DNA of 39,879 nt from Burkholderiaceae bacterium (GTDB taxonomy: Bacteria; Pseudomonadota; Gammaproteobacteria; Burkholderiales; Burkholderiaceae_C), in contig JAJVIL010000062.1 of assembly GCA_022072045.1 (NCBI GenBank), positions 1 through 39,879 of the forward strand, written 5' to 3'. Below the pieces are notes generated by a model, which saw only the letters and a list, made by a program, of their open reading frames with translations, did not search any database and had not been told where the DNA came from. The position numbers and the translations under genes are program-made. Position 1 is the first letter of the stretch. Every line of letters begins with the position of its first letter. Below are positions 15,687 through 23,805 of this stretch, piece after piece.

Positions 15687-16726
15687 GCGATTAGCTCCCA
15701 GCTAAGGGGCGTGCCTGCAGACGCGTCGCGATTGATGCGCTTGCCCAGCATCGTGTCGTAGTATTTGGGCGCCATCCCGAAGCCCGGCCGCACGATGCGC
15801 AGCGTGGACTCGGTGAGCACGTCGCCGGCTTTCATGTCCCGAGCGATGTACAGCGTCCGGCGGAACACGCGCGACTTCTCCTCATCCGCTGTGCCGCCGT
15901 AGCTGACGTGGCCAAGGCTCCGCCAGGCGCGCTCGGTTTCCACGCGCAAGGCCGCGAACTCCGACGGCTCCAACGAGAACGCCGAGTCGACACCGCCGTC
16001 GGCCCGGCGCAGGGTGAAGTGCTTTTCGATCACCGTGGCGCCCAGCGCGACGGCCGCCACCGCGACGCCGCAGCCCATGGTGTGGTCCGACAAGCCCACC
16101 TCGCACCCGAACGCGTCGCGCAGGTTCGGGATCGTGCGCAGGTTGCTGTTCTCTGGCGTCGCCGGATAGGTGCTGGTACACTTGAGCAGCACCAGGTCGC
16201 GACAGCCGGCATCGCGGGCGGCGCGCACTGCCTCGTCGATCTCGGCGCAGCTGGCCATGCCGGTGGAGATGATCATCGGCTTCCCGGTGCGCGCCACCTT
16301 GCGGATCAGCGGCAGGTCGGTGCATTCGAACGACGCGATCTTGTAGGCCGGCACGTCGAGCGATTCGAGGAAGTCGACGGCGGTGTCGTCGAACGGCGTG
16401 CTGAAGCAGTGCAGACCGTGCGAAGCCGCGCGCGCCATGATCGGCGAATGCCACTCCCACGGCGTGTGCGCCTCGTCGTAGAGGTCGTGCAACTGGCGGC
16501 CGGCCCACAGGCTGCCCGGGTCATCGATGACGAAGCCGGGCGCATCGATGTCGAGCGTCATCGTCTCGGCGGTGTAGGTCTGCAGCTTGATGGCGTCGGC
16601 GCCTGCACGTGCGGCGGCGTCGACGATGGCAAGTGCACGCTCCAGCGATCGGTTGTGGTTGCCGGACATCTCGGCGATGAGGTACGGTCGCTGCCCGGAG
16701 CCGATCGGGCGGTCGTGGATGTGCAT
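15683..16726 (-). CDS. pseI: Pseudaminic acid synthase (NeuB family)
   Basis: Condenses 2,4-diacetamido-2,4,6-trideoxy-L-altrose with phosphoenolpyruvate to give pseudaminic acid. 347 residues: an N-terminal TIM-barrel NeuB domain and a C-terminal SAF/antifreeze-like domain (about 285-345). Visible active-site segments are IAEMSGNHN (17-25), AIKLQTYT (45-52), STPFD (109-113), AYKIAS (127-132), ISTGM (153-157), GLSDHT (211-216) and IEKHFTL (233-239). The MSGNHN form, in place of the NeuB GxNHNG pattern, together with neighbouring pseG, pseH, pseB and pseC, favours PseI over legionaminic or sialic acid synthases. The ATG at 16726 follows the formyltransferase stop by 11 bases. A much longer open frame upstream lies over that gene and is not used. 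Confidence 0.94.
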   Translation of the reverse strand: MHIHDRPIGSGQRPYLIAEMSGNHNRSLERALAIVDAAARAGADAIKLQTYTAETMTLDIDAPGFVIDDPGSLWAGRQLHDLYDEAHTPWEWHSPIMARAASHGLHCFSTPFDDTAVDFLESLDVPAYKIASFECTDLPLIRKVARTGKPMIISTGMASCAEIDEAVRAARDAGCRDLVLLKCTSTYPATPENSNLRTIPNLRDAFGCEVGLSDHTMGCGVAVAAVALGATVIEKHFTLRRADGGVDSAFSLEPSEFAALRVETERAWRSLGHVSYGGTADEEKSRVFRRTLYIARDMKAGDVLTESTLRIVRPGFGMAPKYYDTMLGKRINRDASAGTPLSWELIA

Positions 16727-16737
16727 GGTCGATGGCC

Positions 16738-17367
16738 TCACAGCTTGTCGATGCGGATGCGGTACCTGCAGCCACGGTGGTCGAAGTACGCCGGATAGCG
16801 CTCCGAGTCGGCAACGCGCAGCAGGTCGAAGGACTCGACCAGCGGGCGGGTGGGGTCGATCGCACTGTCGGCCGGCGTGCGCTTGCGGTACTGGCTGGGT
16901 TTGCCGGATTGCTTGCGCGGCGTCGCGCCGTCGCAGTGGGCGAGCGCCCAGCTCATCAGCTCGAGCTCGGCGGCGAACAGCTTGGCATTGATCTCGTCGT
17001 GCAACTCTGTGCCATCGAATCGCAGCTCGACCTGGTGCCAGATGTCGCCGGAGTCGAGCGCGTCCTCGGCGTTCAGCAGCGTGACCCACAGCCTGTCGGC
17101 ACCTTCGAGGATCTGCCAGATGTGCGGCGACATGCCGCGGCCCTTCGGCAGTGCACTGGCGTGCAGGACCAGCGTGCGGTAGTAGAGGTCGCGCAGCGAC
17201 TTGCCGATCATCTGGTGGCACGACACCAGGAACAGGAAGTCGCCACCGGCGAGCTCGCGCCGGTCGCGATGGATCGACACGCGGTGGCCGGCCTGCTCGT
17301 CGGCCCAGCGGCGCAGCCACGGATTGACCGGGTGGCGGGGATCGGTGCAAAGGATGCTGATGTTCAT
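16738..17367 (-). CDS. Formyltransferase-like protein of the pseudaminic acid cluster
   Basis: 209 residues with the formyltransferase core: LVLHASALPKGRG (66-78), comparable to NxHxSLLPxxRG of Met-tRNA and sugar formyltransferases, then SPHIWQILEG and ALDSGDIW (103-110). His69 and Asp105 fit the catalytic His and Asp. The Asn normally two residues before the His is Val67 here. It would transfer formyl from N10-formyl-tetrahydrofolate to an amino sugar. Between pseG and pseI the obvious acceptor is an amino group of a pseudaminic acid precursor, as proposed for formyltransferases called PseJ. The protein is shorter than ArnA-type domains plus linker. ATGA overlap with pseG supports the start at 17367. 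Confidence 0.8.
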   Translation of the reverse strand: MNISILCTDPRHPVNPWLRRWADEQAGHRVSIHRDRRELAGGDFLFLVSCHQMIGKSLRDLYYRTLVLHASALPKGRGMSPHIWQILEGADRLWVTLLNAEDALDSGDIWHQVELRFDGTELHDEINAKLFAAELELMSWALAHCDGATPRKQSGKPSQYRKRTPADSAIDPTRPLVESFDLLRVADSERYPAYFDHRGCRYRIRIDKL

Positions 17368-18461
17368 CGTCGGGTGTCGAGGAGGAACTCGGCGGCGCGG
17401 GCGGCGCCGGATCCGTCCACTAAGGACATCGCCTGTTGCGACAGGCGCCGGCGCTGGTCCGCGTCGGCCACCATCGGCCTGACGGCCGCGGCCAGGTCGT
17501 CGAGCGTCGTCGGCACAGATTCGACGGCACGCACGGCGCCGGCGCGCGCCAGCGGCAGCAGCACGTGGCGCTGATTGTCGGCGGCGACGACGGCCAGCGT
17601 GGGCACGCCGATGCAGCACCGCTCCCAGGTCGCGCCGCCACCGGCGCCGATCTGCAGGTCATGGCGCGCGAAGAAGCCGCTCAGGTCAGCCAGGTCGACG
17701 CTGAGCCGGGTGCTGCCGCCGGATTCGGAGGCAGCGGCCTGCAGGGCCGCGAAGTGCGGGTGGCGGCGCGTGAGCGCGATCTCGACGGTTCCGTCGAAAC
17801 CTGCAAGCCGGCATGCCTGCAGCGCCAGCAGGCTGAGGTTGGCAGCGTCCGAGCCACCCATGAAGATGCCGATGCTGCGCACCTCTTCGTGAAACGCGTA
17901 GCGGCGGGCCGCGGCGTAGCTCGGCCCGAGCAGCGCGTAGCGCGGGCCGCCGAGCAGCACCGATCGTGCCGGCAGCCGCCCGTCGTACTTGAGCCTGTGG
18001 TCATCGGACAGGTTGTGGTCGACCAGAAGGTCGACCGCCAGATCCCTGTCAGCGAGGTCGTCGATCGCTGCCAGCGCGCAGCCTAAGCGCGAGGCGACGA
18101 ACTCATGCCAGCGGGCGTCGAACGCATAGTGGTCCACGATCACCCAGTCCATCCGGCGCCCGTCGAGGGCGGCGACGGTCTGTGCCGCGTCGCTTTGCCA
18201 GCCGACCCCGGCCCAGCGGGCGTGCGGCACCCGGGTGTCGTCGATGGCCTCGTCGCGCACCGACGGCAGCACGGCGCAGTCGAAGCCGTGCGCACGCACG
18301 GCCTCCTGTGCCTCGAGCCCCAGCGACCGCGTCACGAAGCTCACCTGGGCGTGCCGCGCGCGCAAAGCATGGGCCAGCGATATGCAGCGCACGACGTGGC
18401 CCGAGCCGATGGCCAGCGAGGCGTCGGCTCGGATCACGATGCGCGCGGCAGCCATGGTCAT
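17364..18461 (-). CDS. pseG: UDP-2,4-diacetamido-2,4,6-trideoxy-beta-L-altropyranose hydrolase
   Basis: Removes UDP from the pseudaminic acid precursor to release the free diacetamido sugar, the substrate of PseI. 365 residues with a MurG-like GT-B fold. The N-terminal signature RADASLAIGSGHVVRC (11-26) is the glycine-rich PseG loop containing the catalytic His22. FMGGSDAANLSLLAL and QIGAGGGATWERCCIGVPTL mark the nucleotide-binding half. The ATG at 18461 forms ATGA with the aminotransferase stop, and the gene's own stop overlaps the formyltransferase start in the same way, so the three are translationally coupled. A 651-residue open frame covering this gene and the one upstream is a frame coincidence. 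Confidence 0.93.
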   Translation of the reverse strand: MTMAAARIVIRADASLAIGSGHVVRCISLAHALRARHAQVSFVTRSLGLEAQEAVRAHGFDCAVLPSVRDEAIDDTRVPHARWAGVGWQSDAAQTVAALDGRRMDWVIVDHYAFDARWHEFVASRLGCALAAIDDLADRDLAVDLLVDHNLSDDHRLKYDGRLPARSVLLGGPRYALLGPSYAAARRYAFHEEVRSIGIFMGGSDAANLSLLALQACRLAGFDGTVEIALTRRHPHFAALQAAASESGGSTRLSVDLADLSGFFARHDLQIGAGGGATWERCCIGVPTLAVVAADNQRHVLLPLARAGAVRAVESVPTTLDDLAAAVRPMVADADQRRRLSQQAMSLVDGSGAARAAEFLLDTRR

Positions 18462-19744
18462 CGCACCTTGAACAGCGGCACCAGTGGCTCGCAGCGCAGC
18501 GCCTGGCGCAGTGTGCCCTGGTCGAGCACCTTGCCGATCATCGGCAGTACATCGGCGTAGGCCTGCAGCAGCGCCGCGATGTCGGACTCGCTGTGCGCGT
18601 AGTTGACGTTGTGCGAGCCCACTGACAGCACGCCGCGCTGGAGCGTCTCCTGCATCCACAGCGTCTTGATCTCGAACGCCGTCGCGCCGCGGGCGTCGGC
18701 GATGTTGAGGAAGCTCCAGGTCGGGTGGCCGCTGACAGAGAAGACGTCGGCCAGGCCGTTGGCCTCGACGATGCTGCGCGTTCCGTCGACGATGGCCTGC
18801 CCGCGCGCGATCAGCGTCGGGATCACCGGCTGCGCCTTCAGCTTGGTCAACGTTGCCTTGGCGGCGGCCAGCGACAGCGCCTCGCCGCCGAACGTGAACG
18901 AGAAGAACACCTCCTCCATCAGCTTCATGACGTCGCGGCGGCCGACGACGGCGGACACCGGGTAGCCGTTGGCCAAGCCCTTGCCGAACGTGGCGAGGTC
19001 GGGGGTGACGCCGAAGTACTCCTGGGCGCCGCCCTTGGCAAAGCGGAACCCGGTGATGGTCTCGTCGAACACCAGCAGCGCGCCGTGCTCGTGGGTCAGC
19101 GACTTGACGGCCTCGAGGTAGCCCGGCCTGGGCGCAGCGACGTTCATCGGCTCGATCACCACCGCGGCGAACTCGCCGGCGTGGGAGACCAGCACCGCGC
19201 GCAGGGCATCGAGGTCGTTGTACGGCACGCTGTGGGTCAGCTCCTGCGTCGCGCGCGGAACGCCGCGCCGGCGCGCCGTTGACCCGATGTACCAGTCCTG
19301 CCAGCCGTGGTAGCCACACACCGCGACGCGGTCGTGGCCAGTGAACGCGCGCGCGACGCGGACCGCGCCGGCTGTCGCGTCCGACCCGTTCTTGCCGAAG
19401 CGCACCAGCTCCGCGCAGGGCACCAGCTCGCAGATGAGCTCAGCGACCTCGGCCTCGATCGGGTGCGGCAGCGAGAAGATCACGCCCGACTGCAACTGCT
19501 CGGTCACCGCGTGCGTGACGTCGGGGTCGTTGTAGCCGAGGGTGACCGAGGCCAGGCTGCTGACGAAGTCGATGTACTCGTTGCCGTCAAGATCCCAGCA
19601 GTGGGCCCCTTGCGCCCGGGTGATGAAATACGGCGAGACGCCAAAGGGGTACTGGGTCCGGCTCTTGCTGAAAGTCTGGCTGCCCAGCGGGATCACCCGC
19701 TCGGCGCGCGCCAGGTACGCTTCGGAAGCAGTGAATCTGCGCAT
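18458..19744 (-). CDS. Class III PLP-dependent aminotransferase (glutamate-1-semialdehyde aminomutase-like)
   Basis: 428 residues from the ATG at 19744. The fold-type I pattern of class III enzymes is complete: RFTASEAYLARAERVIPLG at the N-terminus, GKNGSDATAGAVRVAR, YHGWQDWY, VVIEPMN, LVFDETITGFRFAKGG, and the PLP lysine in TFGKGLANGYPVSAVVGR, followed by FSFTFGGEALSLAAA. It looks like HemL but sits inside the pseudaminic acid operon, so a sugar-modifying aminotransferase or aminomutase role is more likely than tetrapyrrole synthesis. PseC already supplies the C4 amine, so its substrate is open. An ATG at 19783 would overlap the upstream gene; family similarity begins at MRRFTASEAY. Confidence 0.85.
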   Translation of the reverse strand: MRRFTASEAYLARAERVIPLGSQTFSKSRTQYPFGVSPYFITRAQGAHCWDLDGNEYIDFVSSLASVTLGYNDPDVTHAVTEQLQSGVIFSLPHPIEAEVAELICELVPCAELVRFGKNGSDATAGAVRVARAFTGHDRVAVCGYHGWQDWYIGSTARRRGVPRATQELTHSVPYNDLDALRAVLVSHAGEFAAVVIEPMNVAAPRPGYLEAVKSLTHEHGALLVFDETITGFRFAKGGAQEYFGVTPDLATFGKGLANGYPVSAVVGRRDVMKLMEEVFFSFTFGGEALSLAAAKATLTKLKAQPVIPTLIARGQAIVDGTRSIVEANGLADVFSVSGHPTWSFLNIADARGATAFEIKTLWMQETLQRGVLSVGSHNVNYAHSESDIAALLQAYADVLPMIGKVLDQGTLRQALRCEPLVPLFKVR

Positions 19745-19760
19745 GGGTTGTGGTCGCGAG

Positions 19761-20645
19761 TTAGAGGCGGCAGGTGCTGGCACCGCGGATGAGGTCGGCT
19801 GGCGCGTTCTCGTGCGTCAGCAGGTTCGCGAACGGCAGGTCGATCGACACCCGCTGGAACTCGACGCTGCCCGAGATCTGCTCGGCGGCGCCCTCGTCGG
19901 GAAAGACGATGACGAAACCCAGGTCGATGTTCCAGTCGCGCAGCGCATCGGCCACGCTCGCGGCGCAGCCGTAGCGGTCGGTGCGTGAAGCGCTGCTCCC
20001 AAGGCATCGGTACTGCGAATCGTCGGTCGGCAGGCGAAGTGTGACGTCGAGCCATCCACTGGCCGCAGTGCCGACAGGCAGTGGCCGCGAGTCCAGCAGG
20101 TAGTTGACATAGACGCGGCCTTCGGGCGCTGCTGCGCTCGAGATCTTGGTCTGGAACCAGAGGTACAGCTTGGCCGACGGCGGCAGCCGCAGCGTCGGTG
20201 CCCGGTAGCGCAAGTGCACGGTAGCGTTGCGAAGATCCATCGGCCGTCCGGGTGAAGGCACCGTGATCTCACCGTCACTTGACCAGTCGTGGTGATAGGC
20301 GAAGGCCACCAGATGCAGATATCCAGCGCCGGGCGCGGCGTGGTTGGGGTCGATCCACCAGGGTGCGCTGGATACCGCGTAGCGATCGCCGGATGGCTCG
20401 ACCAGCGTCGGCAGCGGCTCGCACTTCGCGGCGTCGCGTTGGGGATCGGTGAGCCATGTCGGCGCCTGCGCCGCGTCAAGTCTGGCTTCGTACACGGTCG
20501 CGATGCCCTCGCCCGATCCGCCGCCGCACGCACTCAACAGTGCGGCGCTCAGCAACGCCAGGACGCGGGCCGCTGCGCAGTGCAACAGCGGCCGCTTAAC
20601 GAGGGCACGCGTGCGTGCAGAGTCAATGCAGGTCAGTCGAGCCAT
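19761..20645 (-). CDS. Putative lipoprotein of unknown function in the pseudaminic acid operon
   Basis: 294 residues. A long charged N-region is followed by the hydrophobic stretch AARVLALLSAALLSACGGGSG, which ends in a lipobox (LSAC) with the lipidated Cys at about residue 40. Export and anchoring to a membrane are therefore likely. The mature part is beta-rich (for example ATVHLRYRAP and KLYLWFQTKI) with conserved-looking Trp and Tyr residues, which would suit a jelly-roll carbohydrate-binding or lectin-like domain; I do not recognise the family. The gene starts 13 bases before the end of pseH and ends 16 bases before the aminotransferase start, so it is embedded in the sugar-synthesis operon. 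That is odd for an exported protein among cytoplasmic enzymes. Confidence 0.7.
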   Translation of the reverse strand: MARLTCIDSARTRALVKRPLLHCAAARVLALLSAALLSACGGGSGEGIATVYEARLDAAQAPTWLTDPQRDAAKCEPLPTLVEPSGDRYAVSSAPWWIDPNHAAPGAGYLHLVAFAYHHDWSSDGEITVPSPGRPMDLRNATVHLRYRAPTLRLPPSAKLYLWFQTKISSAAAPEGRVYVNYLLDSRPLPVGTAASGWLDVTLRLPTDDSQYRCLGSSASRTDRYGCAASVADALRDWNIDLGFVIVFPDEGAAEQISGSVEFQRVSIDLPFANLLTHENAPADLIRGASTCRL

Positions 20646-21175
20646 CTTGCCATCAGCATGAGCGTTTCGGGGTGACCGTCGAGCAGGAAGTGCGCCCGCC
20701 GTTCCCCTTCGGTTTCGAATCCCGCCTTGGCGAACGCCTTGCGGCTGCCGACGTTGCTCGCGTAGCAGCCGGCGGTGAGCTTGCGCAGGCCGAGTTGGTG
20801 CTTCGCGATATTCGCCAGCGCGGCGATGGCGTCGCTGGCCAGACCCTGGCCCCATGCCGAGCGGTCGCCGATCAGGATGCCGATCTCGCCGAGCCCGTGG
20901 CGGGCGTCGATCGGCGCCAGCTTGATGTTGCCGACGTGCCGGCCGGCGAGCGCGCTCGACCGGACGCCGAGGAATAGCGTCTGTGGGCTGTCCAGACACC
21001 GTTGCACGAACGCGCGCGTGCTGTCCAGCGTGTGCACCACGAACCGGCTCTCGAGGTAGCGGTTGATCAGCGGGTCGTTCAACCAGGCGACGTAGGCCGC
21101 ATCGACGTGCTGTGGCTTGAGCAGGAACAGGTCGATGCGGTCAGTGCGCCAATGCGCGCTACGTTCGAGCTGCAT
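20633..21175 (-). CDS. pseH: UDP-4-amino-4,6-dideoxy-N-acetyl-beta-L-altrosamine N-acetyltransferase (GNAT)
   Basis: 180-residue GNAT protein that acetylates the C4 amino group made by PseC, using acetyl-CoA. The N-terminal LKPQHVDAAYVAWLNDPLINRYLESR and the following HTLDSTRAFVQ are typical of PseH and related nucleotide-sugar acetyltransferases. The acetyl-CoA-binding region is GEIGILIGDRSAWGQGLASDAI (about 93-114), and the terminal NVGSRKAFAKAGFETEGERR completes the GNAT fold. The start ATG shares one base with the upstream HisF-like stop (TGATG). Together with PseB, PseC, PseG, PseI and the cytidylyltransferase it completes the six-step route to CMP-pseudaminic acid. Confidence 0.9.
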   Translation of the reverse strand: MQLERSAHWRTDRIDLFLLKPQHVDAAYVAWLNDPLINRYLESRFVVHTLDSTRAFVQRCLDSPQTLFLGVRSSALAGRHVGNIKLAPIDARHGLGEIGILIGDRSAWGQGLASDAIAALANIAKHQLGLRKLTAGCYASNVGSRKAFAKAGFETEGERRAHFLLDGHPETLMLMARWLD

Positions 21176-21966
21176 CAGGTTTCCATGCGAATGGGCACGC
21201 CGGCGTTGCGGATGTGGGCCCGGGTCTGCATCGGGTTCTGGTCGCGAAAGCAGAAGAAGGTCCCGGCCGCGACGCCTTCGGCGCCGCCGAGCGCAAAGCC
21301 TTCGACGAAGTGCTCGGCGCGCCCGCAGCCGCCGGATAGCACCACCGGCACCGGCACCGCGGCCGCCACCTGCTGGCCGGCCTGCCAGTTCAGCCCGTTG
21401 CCGCCGCCGTCGCGATCGGCGTCGCACAGCAGCAACTCTCCGGCGCCGCGGTCGACAGCCTCGCGCGCCCAGGCCAGCAGCTCTCGTCCGGTTGGCAGCG
21501 CCGCGTGGTTGTGCATCACCATCCAGCGGTCCAGCGTGTCGCGGCGGAAATCGATCGAGACGACGACGCACTGCGCCCCGTAGCGACCGGCCGCGTCGCC
21601 GATCAGCTGTGGCGAGGTGAGCGCCGCTGCGTTGATGCTCACCTTGTCGGCGCCGCGGTTCAGCAGCGTACCGAAGTCCTCGATCGTGCGCACGCCGCCG
21701 CCCACGCACAGCGGCATGAAGGTCTCGCCGGCCAGGCGCTCGATGAGGCCGAGCATGACCTCGTCGCCGGCGATGGGTGTGCCGTCGATGTTCAGCACTG
21801 TCAGCTCGTCGGCCAGCTGCGCCTCGTAGATCTTCGCCTGTGAAACCGGATCTCCGACGTCCTGGGCATCTGCAAACGACAGCGTCGTTACCAGCACAGG
21901 GCGCACGCTGCGCCCCATCGGGCGATGCTTGATCAGCAGCTTGGGGATCAGGCGTTTCTTAAGCAT
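21175..21966 (-). CDS. HisF-like ammonia-channelling subunit of the sugar amidotransferase system
   Basis: 263-residue (beta/alpha)8-barrel protein of the AglZ/HisF2 type. It aligns along its length with imidazole-glycerol-phosphate synthase HisF (GGGVRTIEDF, GADKVSIN, CVVVSIDF, LLLCDADRDG, VVLSGGCGR). The first catalytic Asp of HisF (position 11 of MLxKRIIPCLDV) is Leu11 here, and the preceding Cys is Lys9, while the second Asp (Asp139 in SID) remains. It is therefore unlikely to cyclise the histidine intermediate. The known parallel is HisF2 of the WbpG/HisH2/HisF2 LPS system, where the pair feeds ammonia to a sugar amidotransferase. Overlaps the hisH-like gene by 8 bases. Confidence 0.88.
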   Translation of the reverse strand: MLKKRLIPKLLIKHRPMGRSVRPVLVTTLSFADAQDVGDPVSQAKIYEAQLADELTVLNIDGTPIAGDEVMLGLIERLAGETFMPLCVGGGVRTIEDFGTLLNRGADKVSINAAALTSPQLIGDAAGRYGAQCVVVSIDFRRDTLDRWMVMHNHAALPTGRELLAWAREAVDRGAGELLLCDADRDGGGNGLNWQAGQQVAAAVPVPVVLSGGCGRAEHFVEGFALGGAEGVAAGTFFCFRDQNPMQTRAHIRNAGVPIRMET

Positions 21967-22600
21967 CGCGATCTAGCTCCAGGAAGCTGCGCAGGAACCG
22001 CATGCCGGCCGACTGGCTCTTTTCCGGGTGGAACTGCGCCGCTACGAGGTTAGCGCGACGGATCACCGCGCAGAACGTCCGGCCGTGGCTGCAGTGCGCG
22101 ACGCGATGCGCCGCCGTCGGGGCGTCGTAGGCGTACGAGTGGTCGAAGTAGAAGTCGGCGCTGTCGCCGCCGCGGAACTCGCCGAAGTCCTCTTCGAAGG
22201 TCACCGTATTCCAGCCGACGTGCGGGACCCGAATCTGCCGGGAGTCCGTCTCCAGCTTGCGCACGCGGCCTCCACCCCAACCGAGGCCGGTCTGGTGGCC
22301 GAGTTCGTCGCTGCTGCTGGCGAGCAACTGCATGCCGACGCAGATGCCGAGCAAGGGGCGGTGATCGACCAACGTCCAGCGCTCGAGATCCGCCAGCAGC
22401 CCGCTACAGCGCAGGCGGTTCGCGCAGAATCCGAAGGCGCCAACTCCCGGCAGCACGAGGTGGCTCACGTCGCGCAGATCCTCCGGGGCCGACACCCGGC
22501 TCGTCTGAGCACCAAGGTGGTCCAGCGCGTTGACGATCGACTGGATGTTGCCCGCCTGGTAGTCGACGACGCCGACCACCGGGCGCACCGCCGTCGTCAT
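21959..22600 (-). CDS. HisH-like glutamine amidotransferase subunit
   Basis: 213-residue class I glutaminase. The catalytic triad is complete: Cys87 in LGICVGMQ, and His191 and Glu193 in QFHPEKSQ. The conserved HVGWN (127-131) and LPGVGAFG segments are those of HisH. It hydrolyses glutamine and passes ammonia through a HisF-type barrel; here the partner is the adjacent HisF-like protein, and the acceptor enzyme is the PseA/WbpG-type amidotransferase encoded just upstream. The ATG at 22600 overlaps the amidotransferase stop as ATGA. An open frame extends upstream to 22690 but only within that gene. Histidine biosynthesis genes are absent from the surroundings. Confidence 0.9.
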   Translation of the reverse strand: MTTAVRPVVGVVDYQAGNIQSIVNALDHLGAQTSRVSAPEDLRDVSHLVLPGVGAFGFCANRLRCSGLLADLERWTLVDHRPLLGICVGMQLLASSSDELGHQTGLGWGGGRVRKLETDSRQIRVPHVGWNTVTFEEDFGEFRGGDSADFYFDHSYAYDAPTAAHRVAHCSHGRTFCAVIRRANLVAAQFHPEKSQSAGMRFLRSFLELDRDA

Positions 22601-23805
22601 TTCACCGGCGCCGTGGCGTTGCGTCTGGCGCGCCAGCGCGCCAGCAGCTCGTCTGCATCGACGCGGGCCAGCGCGCCGTCGCGGCTCCACCGGTCGAAGT
22701 CGCGGGTCCGCTCCCCTTCACGCGTGGCCGCGGGGGCGTGCCGATAGGGCGACACTTGGTGCTCCATCGCGATCTCGAGGAACTCCTCCTCGGTCAGGCC
22801 GACGAACTCAAGGAACAGGTCGAGGCTAGGCGGGCGCTTGCCTTCGTACGCCTTGATCATCTGCTCGCCCTGCTCCTTGGTTAGGCGCCCGTTGCGCCGG
22901 TCGAGGGCGACCAGGTGGGAGGGTCTGGAGTAGCCACGCTTGACATACTTGATGTAGTCGCGCACCCCTTGCATGTAGCACTCGATCTTCTCGTACTGGT
23001 ATTGCGGCGGCACGTTCTCGACCTGGTCGCCCTTCCAGCCGAGCTCGGACTGGATCGTCTGCGCCTGCGTCTTGACATCCCAAGGGATGTAGGAGCCGAG
23101 GCAGACCGAGCGGTAGTTGAGCGTTCGCAGCTCCTTCAGCGGCGGATACGAATAGGGCTTCAGGTCGCGCTGGTCGACAGTGCCGCCGAGCCGCACGAAC
23201 ATGTCGTCGGCGCTGATGCCGAGGTTCACGTAGCGGTTGAAGCGCTTCTCGTCGACCTCCTCCTTCTGTCCGTAGCTGAAGTAGGCGGTGTACTCGGCCG
23301 ACGGCTCGCCCCAGAAGATGAGCGGCACCTTCTTCTCGATCGCGATCCACATCGGGTACGAGAAGATGCCTGTGTGACAGTGCCAGCAGAAGTCGCCCTT
23401 CTCGAGGAAGGACTGCAGCATCAGCCGCTGCACGACCTTCCAGTTCGGCGTGAAGGTCATGATGTCCACGCCCAGCCGGCGCACCGTGCGCTTGACGTTC
23501 TCCTCCAGGTTCGGCCGCAGGAAGCCGTGGTCGAAGCGAACGACCAGAGGTTTTATGCCGTACTGCTTGACCAGGTAGTACAGCGTCCACGTGCTGTCCT
23601 TGCCGCCACTAAACGGCACGATGCAGTCGTAGTCGAAGCGGCCGCGGTGCTCCTCCACTAGTGCGTCGAGGGTCTTCTTGTTGGCGGCCCAGTCGATCTT
23701 GTCTTTCTTGAACTCGTGCTGACGGCAGATGTTGCACACGCCCGTGGCGTCGAACGAGATGGTCTCGTGCGTCTCGGGCAGACCGCAGCTGATACAGCGC
23801 TTCAT
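22597..23805 (-). CDS. pseA: N-acetyl sugar amidotransferase (PseA/WbpG family)
   Basis: 402 residues. It carries a zinc-ribbon-like N-terminus with Cys4, Cys7, Cys24 and Cys27 (CISCG and CNICR), a PP-loop ATP pyrophosphatase signature FSGGKDS (65-71), and a second CWHC (140-143). Enzymes of this family adenylate an N-acetyl group and replace its oxygen with ammonia, giving an acetamidino group. PseA acts on pseudaminic acid in Campylobacter and WbpG on a ManNAc3NAc uronate in Pseudomonas. The neighbouring HisH and HisF homologues would supply the ammonia. Placement inside the pse operon favours an acetamidino-pseudaminic acid. ATGA overlaps on both sides couple it to the cytidylyltransferase gene and hisH. 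Confidence 0.88.
   Translation of the reverse strand: MKRCISCGLPETHETISFDATGVCNICRQHEFKKDKIDWAANKKTLDALVEEHRGRFDYDCIVPFSGGKDSTWTLYYLVKQYGIKPLVVRFDHGFLRPNLEENVKRTVRRLGVDIMTFTPNWKVVQRLMLQSFLEKGDFCWHCHTGIFSYPMWIAIEKKVPLIFWGEPSAEYTAYFSYGQKEEVDEKRFNRYVNLGISADDMFVRLGGTVDQRDLKPYSYPPLKELRTLNYRSVCLGSYIPWDVKTQAQTIQSELGWKGDQVENVPPQYQYEKIECYMQGVRDYIKYVKRGYSRPSHLVALDRRNGRLTKEQGEQMIKAYEGKRPPSLDLFLEFVGLTEEEFLEIAMEHQVSPYRHAPAATREGERTRDFDRWSRDGALARVDADELLARWRARRNATAPVK

Noticed and set aside
17364-19319. A 651-residue frame suggesting a PseG fusion protein
   Set aside because: PseG similarity starts at the ATG at 18461, in an ATGA overlap with the aminotransferase stop. The N-terminal extension is out-of-frame sequence of that aminotransferase gene.
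21175-22600. hisH/hisF as histidine biosynthesis genes
   Set aside because: They lie inside the pse operon beside a PseA/WbpG amidotransferase, no other his genes are near, and the HisF homologue lacks catalytic Asp11.
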